Shown: positions 20,101 through 27,524 of the stretch, piece after piece
Numbering within the stretch: position 1 is the first letter of the stretch
Layout: the number at the start of each line of letters is the position of its first letter
Source: Phycisphaerae bacterium
GTDB lineage: Bacteria > Planctomycetota > Phycisphaerae > Phycisphaerales > SM1A02
DNA: 64,000 nt
Reading direction: 5' to 3'
Assembly: GCA_002711415.1 (NCBI GenBank)
Contig: PARI01000032.1
Location: forward strand, 167,150 to 231,149
Notes under the pieces: model-generated
Database searches by the model: none
What the model was told of the DNA's origin: nothing
Seen by the model: only the letters and a program-made list of their open reading frames with translations
Position numbers and translations under genes: made by a program

Positions 20101-21303
20101 GAGGAGGCCGACCTGGAACCCCGCTGGGCGGTTCCCCTGGAGGACACGGATCCACTGATCCTGGATTCGGATCGGTTCATCACGATCCAGGAGGAAGGGG
20201 GCAGCGGGATCGCAATTTCTCGACTGGATCCTGCTGATGGAACCCAGGTATGGCGAACACCTGAACTCTCGGAGTATTTTCCAGGAGACCGGCTGGAGGC
20301 ATTCGGACGAATCGCGGAGATACCGCTTCCTGGCGGAGCGCCGCTGGTGCTCGACGAGATCATCTCGATGGTCCGGGACGATCACCTCTGGTTGACCCGG
20401 CGAAACGGGGATGTTGCGATGTTCGACATGGCCGGTTCCAGGCAGGCCCAGTGGGTGCGAAGTGAGTTGATCGATCATGTCCACTTCGTCGAGGGTAACG
20501 AACTTGGCATCGTCATCGCCGGCACCGATGTCACGCGGTTCTCAGGCATGCCCAACACGATCAACCCCAGGATCATCGTCCTGGATCCCCTGACAGGGGA
20601 TACGATCATCGACCATCACCCGGAACTGGAAGGCGACCTCCAGTGGCTGGCGATCTCACCGATGGGGATGCTCGCACTGGGCTCGAGTGGTGGTGTCGAG
20701 ACCATTGGCATGGCCCGATCCGGTGGTGGTCCGGGGCCGCTTCTCTGGCGGAGTGCATCCAGGCCCTACCGGGATCTCGCCAGCGGCTGGTTCTGGGGGC
20801 TGGACCTGCAGATGGCCGATGCCGATGGGGCCGTCACGACGGCACGGGCCTCAGATGGAGTCCTGGTCCGGGATCGCTACAAGCAGCCTGGCGAAGGCCT
20901 CTCGACCTCGGGTCCGCTTCGGACCGTGCGTATCGACAACCAGGGGCTTCTGCTTCACTTCAAGGGTCGTGTGCTTGATTTCGGTCCACGGGGCCGGCTG
21001 CAGGGGACCGATGCGGTCGCCACGAGCCCGAACTACACGTTGATGCTCCCTGCAGGGGAACAGATCATCCTGCTCTCGGCACTGGGAAGTCGACAGATCC
21101 GTCTCCAGGACCGGCTGGGACACAGGACCATCTTCGAGTACCGAGTTCACCAGTTGGATCGGAGCCGGGGCTGCAAGCTCCTCGGCCCGGATCTCCAGCT
21201 TCAGTCACCCGTGCGAATCGGGCGGGGGGCCGTCGTCAACGGTTGGCTGCTCCTGGGATCCGATGCCGGGACCACCGCGGTTCCACTTCCTCCAGGAACA
21301 TGA
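17158..21303 (+). CDS. Giant exported PQQ-repeat (BamB-like) double beta-propeller protein
   Basis: An exported protein of about 1380 residues. The signal peptide (LVLLSMLLASLIASPVPLMG) is followed by a helical repeat region (about 35-240, TPR-like), a first PQQ-type propeller (about 260-690) with blades such as VAWQRVFEP, GQSLWQTHL, GELEWDTLV and GVIRWLHRF, a second helical region (about 690-940) and a second propeller (about 960-1375) with DLEPRWAVPL and GTQVWRTPEL blades. Glu and Trp positions of PQQ cofactor enzymes are not obviously present, so a structural or quality-control role is likelier than dehydrogenase. A GGAGG site favours the second of two adjacent ATGs (17161). The gene stands alone. 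Confidence 0.75.
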   Translation: MMNRHSRFPDLVLLSMLLASLIASPVPLMGQDESPVVVDDSPWAWQLLQQVHGHKQGNATEAARLCQRLLDEYGPRLVPRDTGGSDDLVSVRANVMELLLENEELLRTYRRMNRSAASRLMDQGRHHEVVQRYYLTRYGLEALLRITQDHVDSGRFDNALACVLLLDRHPDLDGRRRAHALHMEAISRLGRGEPIDTIRNELGRLDSEESAHLLEHIAMMEACEWPPGPGTSISSLVASGSASLPKDDDGWHRIWSRPLESTLYRRIFYRDESSTPFSPRTVQKALEDASIMTTVPVVTDSTVYINEGHVITALDRINQRVAWQRVFEPTRLDRDGGRVGDLNDIVIHGDRLLTMTGHAGSQARSGGGTILCLDARDGQSLWQTHLDRLDGRDEFEGLFCYGTPVVVDDRVCFLARKVNNRLETVVYAIGLDLQTGELEWDTLVCSCGGVRLSGMRPFSSLRADEGHLYLSSSVGALACINASDGVIRWLHRFPVPIRESRFAVEPWEISSPLMTSRGVLAITPDQSEIVLVEPNSGDILERYPTGLGTNWQMPRYLVQFDLPRPDGMTAETVLAVGHDVSAFDVHHLEKPLWTFSRNNPERIRQLVGGDQRSGIRGRVQPAGGYVVVPGTDGLLIVDSSNGMILQSVDVDEPCNPVLDGFQLLLAGQNQLLSLMPLEEAERLMRSRIDQSPQDPEQALALLQLGLNAGDGSLCLEAAELGIDSIELMGPTDHESVLRGELLQLLLRVDDASLCSQRRSGDHLHSIISAVATQPSQHVLAQLARSAWLERTDRIDEAVMVLQELLSNRDRSTSLIANPDGRIVPASKLALLRLNEIIDVHGSVVTSPLDTQDSVEASVEIAGIMEQEGRSREALLALVRSSWDSTIDHVHTCKALPLQHAGAMATRNQWLDLASELQEHALAIGTELSGQTMSNGTEAVNTPMLGQEPGAVRELDVMLARTLVDDPGEGVLVVSRNELVMLEEADLEPRWAVPLEDTDPLILDSDRFITIQEEGGSGIAISRLDPADGTQVWRTPELSEYFPGDRLEAFGRIAEIPLPGGAPLVLDEIISMVRDDHLWLTRRNGDVAMFDMAGSRQAQWVRSELIDHVHFVEGNELGIVIAGTDVTRFSGMPNTINPRIIVLDPLTGDTIIDHHPELEGDLQWLAISPMGMLALGSSGGVETIGMARSGGGPGPLLWRSASRPYRDLASGWFWGLDLQMADADGAVTTARASDGVLVRDRYKQPGEGLSTSGPLRTVRIDNQGLLLHFKGRVLDFGPRGRLQGTDAVATSPNYTLMLPAGEQIILLSALGSRQIRLQDRLGHRTIFEYRVHQLDRSRGCKLLGPDLQLQSPVRIGRGAVVNGWLLLGSDAGTTAVPLPPGT

Positions 21304-21329
21304 CGGAACCAACTTTTTCCCGCGAGGAC

Positions 21330-21358
21330 TTGATCCCCGGAAGCATATTGGATACATA
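21330..21358 (+). promoter_or_regulatory. Sigma-70-type promoter for the polyacidic protein gene
   Basis: TTGATC (21330-21335) and TACATA (21353-21358) are separated by exactly 17 bases. Transcription would start near 21365, leaving a 36-base leader that ends in a strong AGGAGG site (21391-21396) four bases from the ATG. This is one of the better-formed promoters in the window. Confidence 0.55.
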
Positions 21359-21400
21359 TTCGCGCTGAGAGGGTTTTCATTTTTCCAAGCAGGAGGTTCC

Positions 21401-21739
21401 ATGTCGATCATCATAGAACCGGACTTGATTCTCGATCCCGGGTCCCAGTGGCAGGTCTGGACCGGTCCAGTCATGACATGGGACGAGGGGTCTGACGATG
21501 ACTATTCCTTCTATGACGATGAGGAATCGGAAGAGGATGAATTCGACGAGCTCGATGCCGATGAAGACGACGATGATGATGACGAGGAACGCATCGATGA
21601 TGAAGACGATGAAGATGAGAAGTTCATCATCGAAGACGAAGACGACGAGGATGATGATGACGACATCTTTGGTGGCGATGACGAGGATGACGACGAGGAT
21701 GACGAAGACATCGACGACGACGAGGACGATGAGTTCTGA
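21401..21739 (+). CDS. Small polyacidic protein
   Basis: A 112-residue protein with a short ordered N-terminus (SIIIEPDLILDPGSQWQVWTG region, about residues 1-30) and then about 80 residues almost entirely Asp and Glu, broken only by a few serines, isoleucines and a KFII. The calculated charge is extremely negative. The start is fixed by AGGAGG four bases before the ATG, and a good promoter lies upstream. Its stop codon abuts that of the convergent lipoprotein gene (TGATCA). The coding reality is supported by the signals rather than by homology. The function is unknown; calcium or basic-protein binding is possible. Confidence 0.7.
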   Translation: MSIIIEPDLILDPGSQWQVWTGPVMTWDEGSDDDYSFYDDEESEEDEFDELDADEDDDDDDEERIDDEDDEDEKFIIEDEDDEDDDDDIFGGDDEDDDEDDEDIDDDEDDEF

Positions 21740-22996
21740 TCAATCCTCCCCGGGTTCCTCACGCACACGGTCCACCCAGAGCCCCGACAGCATGAGCTGA
21801 TCATCGTCAGCCCTTGCAAGCAGGATGTTCCAGGCGTTCTCTTGTCCGCCCCTGTCAGCCGGGTAGGGTATCGACGTTTCTTCGAGCAGTTCGATGCGAG
21901 CCTGATCCTCCCGGACCTCGGACTGCAGCGGCATCAGGTAGACCCCGGTCCGAGTGGCGACGATATAGCTGTCCTTCTCCAGGCGACAGGCCGCGATTGA
22001 TCCGTTCAGCAGTTCCCAGTTGACCTGCACCGAGGGATTCCAGAGCGACATCCGCCTTCGACTTGGACTGAAGTAGCAGAGCGTGCTTCCGGAATCGGGC
22101 TGAACGGCGGTTCCGGTCCCGACCGAGAGCATCATCTGCCACGCTGTTCGAGGCGTGGCCCTCACCGAGACCGACAACTGGCGCTTGCCCTGGTCGAACG
22201 TGTCACTGTTGATCGTGGGGCCGTGGACCAGATGGAGTCTGCCATCGAGGAACGACGCCACGAACACGCCTTGCCCGTTCTCGGAGAAGACCGGAAGCAT
22301 CCATGACCGCTCGGGGTCATCCTGCCAGGACCATTCCCCGTGTTCGTTTCGTACCCGGAGTTCGAAGTGCTCGCGGTCGATCTCCCGTGTCGACCAGGCG
22401 AACTGGCCGCCCGGACCGATGACACCGAATGCGTTGACGCGGTCATCATCGACGATCCAGTCGACCTGGCCGGTCTTCCAATCGGCCATGCCGATCCACC
22501 GCGAACCATTCTCAAGCGGCATTTCCACGAGAAACCCCTCATCTGTCGCACTGCGGCCCAGTACGTGTCCGCCGGGAAGCGTGTGGATCAGTTCGTACCC
22601 GCTCGGTGCCAGTCGCCAGACCTGGATCCGGGTCGCCATCGGTGGTCTGGCACCGTCCCCGGCCAGAACATCATCCCATCGTGGCCGGTACCCCGTCGAC
22701 GTCGCGATATGCGTGGCTGCGGGTGATGCCAATGGCAGCGTGAAACCATCGAACGGGATCGAGCCCAGCGCCGTGATGGACATGCGTGCCTGGTTGGTGG
22801 TGATCATCCTGGAGACGGGGGGGGAGCCGTCGTTTCCGGCCGAGATCTTCCTGGCGTGTTCGGGTTGCGGATCGTCCAGGATGACCTTCCGCGACACGAC
22901 CGAGGTCCTGTCCGTCACGCAGCCGCCGGCGCACGCCATGGCAAGGACTGCCAGAAGTGCACGTTGCCTGATTCGAGCATCAAGCCACATGGTCAT
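21740..22996 (-). CDS. Large lipoprotein coupled to the secretin gene
   Basis: A 418-residue protein with a lipoprotein signal (residues 1-26, ending AMACAGGC). The mature part is beta-rich with repeating W-x-x-x motifs (DWKTGQVDWIVDDD, EWSWQDDPERSWMLPVF), like a WD or PQQ-type propeller. No family name is recognised. Its ATG overlaps the stop of gspD by four bases (ATGA), so translation is coupled to the secretin. That places it at the end of the T2SS operon, where a pilotin or secretin-associated lipoprotein would be expected, though known pilotins are much smaller. The pilotin role is inference only. Confidence 0.72.
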   Translation of the reverse strand: MTMWLDARIRQRALLAVLAMACAGGCVTDRTSVVSRKVILDDPQPEHARKISAGNDGSPPVSRMITTNQARMSITALGSIPFDGFTLPLASPAATHIATSTGYRPRWDDVLAGDGARPPMATRIQVWRLAPSGYELIHTLPGGHVLGRSATDEGFLVEMPLENGSRWIGMADWKTGQVDWIVDDDRVNAFGVIGPGGQFAWSTREIDREHFELRVRNEHGEWSWQDDPERSWMLPVFSENGQGVFVASFLDGRLHLVHGPTINSDTFDQGKRQLSVSVRATPRTAWQMMLSVGTGTAVQPDSGSTLCYFSPSRRRMSLWNPSVQVNWELLNGSIAACRLEKDSYIVATRTGVYLMPLQSEVREDQARIELLEETSIPYPADRGGQENAWNILLARADDDQLMLSGLWVDRVREEPGED

Positions 22997-25644
22997 TCGC
23001 TGGCTGAAGCGGACGGTTCTCCCTCGTCGTCGTCAGCTGATTCATCGGCTTCCGGCTTCTTCGAGTCATCGTCGTTCTCGTAGAGCCTTCCATGCTCAGG
23101 AGAGCCGTGTTCCGGGATCAACGGGACGCCGTCGTTTGAGAACGGCTCGCTTGCGATCGGGTTCTTGACGACATCCTTCAGCGGCTGGGACAGCGCTTCG
23201 AGCCTCTCTCGCTCGAGCACGTTGAAGTTGCTGTCGTTGTCATCAGGGTTGTCCACGATCGTCGGGGTGATGAAGATCAGTAGTTCCTCGGTCACATCGG
23301 CCTTGTCCGTCGAGGTGAAGAGTGCTCCAACGAGCGGAATGTCGCCGAGCAGTGGAACCTTGTTGGTCGTTTCGGATTCCGTCTGGGTCCTGATGCCGGA
23401 GATCACGATGGTCTGGTTGTCCTGGACCGTGATCGACGTCGTGGTCTTCCTCGTGTCGATGATGCCCTGGCCATTGAACGTCTTCAGACTCGTGTTGGAG
23501 AGGATCACCTCGATGTCCATCGCGACGTTCTGGTCATCCGTGATCCTCGGCCTGACGTTGAGCCCGATGCCGACGGCCTTCTGCTCAAAGCTCCTGTTGG
23601 TCGATCCACTCTCCGTGGTCTGGCTTCCGGTCTCGATTGAGACTTCCTCACCATTGAAGAAGAGTGCTTCCTTGTTGTCCGACGTGAAGACGCGTGGCTG
23701 CTGGAGGATCCGGACGTTGGTCTCCTTGTCCAGAGCCTGCAGGATGAAACTTGGTGTCCCTTGGAGCCCGAAGTCACCCTGGGCATTGAAGAACGAGCTG
23801 CCGATCCCGGTCTTCTGGAAGTTAAAGTTGATCGATCCGCCGATTGAATTGTTCGAGTCCCTGGTCGTGACGTCCGAACCTACCTTCAGCCCGAACAGGA
23901 GATCATCGTTCAACTCGACCGTTGCAATGACGGCACTGATCATCACCTGGCGGCCCGGCATGTCCAGTTCGGCGATGATCTCGAGGATCGCCTCCTGGAT
24001 CTCGGGGGTCGCCAGCACGAGGAGGCTGTTCTGATTGGCATTGGGCACGACGCGGGACTTGCCGACGATGGCGCTGACTTCCGTCGCCTCGTCTCCGCCC
24101 GAGCCTCGGCCCTGCCAGGGGAAGCTGATCTCGTCGCCCTGATTGTCTCCTGCTTCGTCGTTGCCGCCCGAGGTGAGCGTGGTCACGTCGATGCCGGTGA
24201 GGCCCTCTCCCGGTGCTTCAAGTGTGACGTTGGAGCCTGCAGCGCCGAGCAGCACGTTGAGCACCTCGGCCACCTCGAATGCGCTGGCATGCTTCAGGGG
24301 CACGTTGACCGGGAGGCCGACTTCCAGTGGCTGGTCGATCTTCTTGATCATCTGGTCGAGCCAGTCGAAGTTGTCCGGGGTCTTGCTGATCACGATCAGG
24401 CGGTTTGAATCCGGGTAGGCTTCGATCCTGAAGATGTTCGCGACGGTGACATCGGCACCGGCACCGCCTGCGGCGTTTCCGCCCCGCGACACGCCGCCCC
24501 TGCTGGAACTGCTGGAGGCGCCTCCGCTGGAGGATTCGAGCAATGCCTGGAGCGTGTCCCTCACCTTGATCGGATCGGTGTACTTGAGGTCGTAGAGCCT
24601 GAATATGTCGCCTTCACGAGTCGGCGGGATGTCCCAGGCCGTCTTGATCAGCAGGGCGATCTCCGCCATGATCTCCGGCTCGGCTCGGACGGTCAGCGAG
24701 TTCGTCTGGGGCAGGACCGTGACCATCAACTGGTCGCTCGTACCGACGATCTCGGGGACGCCGGTCTGGGTGCGATTCTGCGGCCGTTGCGTCTGGCCTC
24801 GCTGGCTTTGTGCCCGGTTGGATGAGCTGGAACGCGAGGAGGAGCTTGTCGACCTGCTCGAGGTGAACAGGCTCTCGATGACCTCGGCGACCGTGTTCGC
24901 GTCCGCGTAGGCGAGCCTGAACGTCTGGGTCTCGACATCGACATACGCAGGCACATCGAGGATGTCGATGAGACTCTGGATCCGCTTGGCAAGACCGATG
25001 TCGCCCTGCAGCACGAGCTGGTTCGAGTTGATGTCCTCGGTGAGACTCGCGTAGCTGGGAACTGAACTGTTGAGCTGTTCGAAGATGTCGTTGACCTTCG
25101 TGTTCTGGATCTTGAACACCTTGATCACGAAGGCACCATCCTCCTTCGCGTTGCGCACGTCATCATCGGGGCCGAGAATGACCGCAGGCTGGGCCTCGCT
25201 GATCGTCTCGAGGCTGTCCAGCAGGATCAGGTCGTCGGTCTCGATGACGCCCACCGAGTTGAGCCTGAAGGCCTGGAAGAGCAGGTCAACGGCTTCACGC
25301 TTGGTGACGGCCTTGTCACTGATGATCGTGATCTTCTGTGGGGCGATCGTGGTCATCTTCACGATCACCGCCTTGCCGGTCCACTGGACGATGAACGGGA
25401 TGAAGTCCTCGATCTTCTTGTCCTTGAAGGCGATCTGGACCAGTTCATCATCGTCGGCGCCATCAGCAATTCCTACGGCGCCGCCCTCTGAGGTCGCTGC
25501 TTCCTCTGGCTGTTCGGCCGGAGCCTGTCGATCATCCTGAAGCAACGCTTCCTGTGAATCGGCCGGCTGGCTCGCAGGAACAGCGGTCGGTTGTTCCTGT
25601 GCTGTCGGAGCATCCTGTCGTGGCTGGGAGGCTGGACGTTGCAC
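22993..25644 (-). CDS. gspD: Type II secretion outer-membrane secretin GspD (signal peptide in another frame)
   Basis: The 883 residues in this frame cover a low-complexity Q/A/P linker (1-65), the N0-N3 ring domains (about 70-500, with long S/R-rich and G/S-rich insertions in N1-N3) and the secretin barrel (about 550-810). The barrel has the signature VPLLGDIPLVGALF near 790. The C-terminal tail is acidic and may bind a pilotin. This frame opens with a GTG and no signal peptide, which a secretin needs to reach the outer membrane. A matching signal peptide lies in another frame just upstream (25656-25952), across a run of eight C (25698-25705). One extra C, or a -1 ribosomal slip, joins the two with no intervening stop. 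Confidence 0.9.
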   Translation of the reverse strand: MQRPASQPRQDAPTAQEQPTAVPASQPADSQEALLQDDRQAPAEQPEEAATSEGGAVGIADGADDDELVQIAFKDKKIEDFIPFIVQWTGKAVIVKMTTIAPQKITIISDKAVTKREAVDLLFQAFRLNSVGVIETDDLILLDSLETISEAQPAVILGPDDDVRNAKEDGAFVIKVFKIQNTKVNDIFEQLNSSVPSYASLTEDINSNQLVLQGDIGLAKRIQSLIDILDVPAYVDVETQTFRLAYADANTVAEVIESLFTSSRSTSSSSRSSSSNRAQSQRGQTQRPQNRTQTGVPEIVGTSDQLMVTVLPQTNSLTVRAEPEIMAEIALLIKTAWDIPPTREGDIFRLYDLKYTDPIKVRDTLQALLESSSGGASSSSSRGGVSRGGNAAGGAGADVTVANIFRIEAYPDSNRLIVISKTPDNFDWLDQMIKKIDQPLEVGLPVNVPLKHASAFEVAEVLNVLLGAAGSNVTLEAPGEGLTGIDVTTLTSGGNDEAGDNQGDEISFPWQGRGSGGDEATEVSAIVGKSRVVPNANQNSLLVLATPEIQEAILEIIAELDMPGRQVMISAVIATVELNDDLLFGLKVGSDVTTRDSNNSIGGSINFNFQKTGIGSSFFNAQGDFGLQGTPSFILQALDKETNVRILQQPRVFTSDNKEALFFNGEEVSIETGSQTTESGSTNRSFEQKAVGIGLNVRPRITDDQNVAMDIEVILSNTSLKTFNGQGIIDTRKTTTSITVQDNQTIVISGIRTQTESETTNKVPLLGDIPLVGALFTSTDKADVTEELLIFITPTIVDNPDDNDSNFNVLERERLEALSQPLKDVVKNPIASEPFSNDGVPLIPEHGSPEHGRLYENDDDSKKPEADESADDDEGEPSASASE

Positions 25645-25655
25645 GTTGCTGCCAC

Positions 25656-25952
25656 TCAGGCTGGGACCGGTGGGGTCCTCTCCGGGGGTGCGGCCAAGGG
25701 GGGGGTCGGCTTCTCGTCCTCGTCTTCCTCGTCTTCCTCGTCTGTCGCCTTGGTGGCCTCGCTGGGCTGGGGTGCAGGATCCTGCCTCTGGTTGGAGTCA
25801 GGCTGCGGAGACGGTGCGGGTCGGTCGCCGGAATCGGCCAGGAGCCAATCGCTGGCGGTGACCATGGTGCCAAGCATCAGGAGCAATGTCAGCGTGAATA
25901 CGATGCATCGTTTCGGTCGTCCCATGACTGATCTGGTGCTCCGTATATTCAT
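25656..25952 (-). CDS. Out-of-frame N-terminal part of GspD: signal peptide and acidic linker
   Basis: This 98-residue reading frame starts MNIRSTRSVMGRPKRC and has a clear Sec signal peptide (CIVFTLTLLLMLGTMVTA), then a linker rich in P, Q, D and E. It ends at a TGA twelve bases before the secretin frame's GTG. Its position and low-complexity style make it the natural N-terminus of GspD. The frames differ by one base, and the run C8 at 25698-25705 lies inside the overlap where both frames are open. It could be a sequencing error, a phase-variable tract or a programmed -1 frameshift. A start at 25925 (MGRPKRC) is also possible. Confidence 0.7.
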   Translation of the reverse strand: MNIRSTRSVMGRPKRCIVFTLTLLLMLGTMVTASDWLLADSGDRPAPSPQPDSNQRQDPAPQPSEATKATDEEDEEDEDEKPTPPLAAPPERTPPVPA

Positions 25953-26042
25953 GGCTGTAATGAACTCCACTGTACTCTGGTCTCTCTGGAATTGTCCAAC
26001 GTGCGGGTTTTGAGGCTATTTCACGCTTTCATGCTGAAACGA

Positions 26043-26912
26043 TCAGCGTGACTGGCGGATCTTCTCCAGCAACTTGCTGAATTCCTCGGCCAGCCGCTTC
26101 CTGGTCTGGCTGTCGATGTCTGATCGCTGTCGGGCCCGACTGACCGCGGAGAGCATCTGCTGCGCCTCCTGGCGTGTCATGGCCTGGATGTCCCCATCCG
26201 TCAGGGGTTCGGGAATCTCGGCATTCCCATAGGAGCCTGGTTGTCGAGGAACGCTCGGCGTGCTCGCTGGCTGGACCGGGGCCGAAGGAGTCGATGGAGG
26301 CGTGTAGGACGAACTGCTCGAGGTGGATCCGCTGAAGACGCTGCCGGCGTTGTTGCTGGCGAAGATACCTCCGTCGAACAGTCCCTGTGCATCGTTTCCG
26401 AAGACGGATACCTCGTACTCACCGCCCTTGTGGCCGAGGGTGACAGTCCAGGGTGCATTGATGTTGATGATACGGACCCCGAGGATCTCGTCACCCACGC
26501 CACCGCTGTTCCCATTGTTGAAGAAGACCTTGTCGGCAAAGATCCCGTCAACGGGTGGCCCCGTGTACATCGCCGGTGGCGGTGGAGGTGGAGGCGGTGG
26601 TGGAGGCGTGTACTCGATCGGATCAGGTTCGGGTGGTGGGGGTGGCGGAGGTCTTCTCGGCGGCTTGGGCGCGAAGAACACCGATCGCCCGTTGAACCGG
26701 TCGAGATTCGTCTGGACCATCGCCACGTGCTGTTGCAGCAGGGGGTCTGATCGGCTCTGGCCTGCGTCACGTGTCGAGGGCGCGATCATCGAGCCGAAGA
26801 GTGTCGGCACGGAGTACAGGACGAAAACGACGACGATGATGCATGCAAGCATGCTGACCACGAGTGGCCCTGACCAACGTACGCCTGATGGGAGCTTGAT
26901 CCGGTTATCCAT
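26043..26912 (-). CDS. gspC: GspC-like inner-membrane T2SS protein with proline linker and shared C-terminal domain
   Basis: 289 residues: one membrane helix (about 14-38), a periplasmic linker with two long proline runs (about 86-113), an HR-like beta domain (about 118-170, GDEILGVRI then PWTVTLGHKGGEYEVSVF) and a serine-rich spacer. GspC links the inner platform to the secretin through its HR domain, and the gene sits between gspM and gspD as expected for a shuffled operon. The last 55 residues (26046-26210) form a predicted helical pair that aligns without gaps, 20 of 55 identical, to the end of GspL from the same operon. No PDZ domain is visible. Confidence 0.78.
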   Translation of the reverse strand: MDNRIKLPSGVRWSGPLVVSMLACIIVVVFVLYSVPTLFGSMIAPSTRDAGQSRSDPLLQQHVAMVQTNLDRFNGRSVFFAPKPPRRPPPPPPPEPDPIEYTPPPPPPPPPPPAMYTGPPVDGIFADKVFFNNGNSGGVGDEILGVRIININAPWTVTLGHKGGEYEVSVFGNDAQGLFDGGIFASNNAGSVFSGSTSSSSSYTPPSTPSAPVQPASTPSVPRQPGSYGNAEIPEPLTDGDIQAMTRQEAQQMLSAVSRARQRSDIDSQTRKRLAEEFSKLLEKIRQSR

Positions 26913-26915
26913 GCT

Positions 26916-27524
26916 TCAGCCTCGCCGTCCCGCGTTCAACGGGGACATGATCCATGCCTCGACCGTCATCTTGACGGTCACCCTGGTCATTCGTTCCATC
27001 CTGGTGATGCGAAGCGAGGAGATTGATTCGATCTCCGGGTTGCTCTCGATCTCCGAGATGATCTTCAGTGCCTCTTCAGGCGACGCGTCGAACTGGAGCC
27101 TGCCGGTCACCTTCTCGATCCGGCCGCCCGTGCTCGAGGTGATGCTTGTGAGTGCATCCGAGGGAAGCTTGGCGCCTCCGAAATTGTCGTAGCTGTCGTT
27201 GTATATCTTGTGGTCCTTCAGGATGGAGTTGATCGTCCTGCTCAGCTTCTTCGCGCCGTCGGCCTCGGTGCTGGGAATGTTGACTGGTCCAACAGCCCTG
27301 ATCGTCGCCTCCATTCGCGGGGAGAACTCGGCTTCCTTGCTGGCACCTTCGTGAAGGATCTCAGCGTACCGGTCGGCGCTCTGGTTCCACTGTCGGGCCA
27401 CCGCCCAGAGGTACTCGTCGGCAAGCAGGAACAGCACCATGACGGCCAGGACGGCGATGCTGCCCTGGTAGACCGGTGACAGGCCCCTGTACTTCTCCCA
27501 TGTTTGCTCCACTCGATCGCTCAT
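26916..27524 (-). CDS. gspM: GspM/PilO-like T2SS assembly protein
   Basis: A 202-residue bitopic membrane protein: short cytoplasmic N-terminus with the WEKYRGLSPVYQ segment, one membrane helix (about 22-40), a coiled stretch, then a ferredoxin-like periplasmic domain (EEALKIISEIESNPEIESISSLRI... with the typical split pattern). GspM and PilO proteins pair with GspL/PilN in the inner-membrane assembly. The ATG overlaps the gspL stop (ATGA) and gspC begins three bases after its stop, so all three are coupled. Confidence 0.8.
   Translation of the reverse strand: MSDRVEQTWEKYRGLSPVYQGSIAVLAVMVLFLLADEYLWAVARQWNQSADRYAEILHEGASKEAEFSPRMEATIRAVGPVNIPSTEADGAKKLSRTINSILKDHKIYNDSYDNFGGAKLPSDALTSITSSTGGRIEKVTGRLQFDASPEEALKIISEIESNPEIESISSLRITRMERMTRVTVKMTVEAWIMSPLNAGRRG

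Noticed and set aside
21511..21819. Serine-rich minus-strand frame opposite the polyacidic gene
   Set aside because: Poly-Ser is the mechanical complement of Asp/Glu codons; there is no start signal.
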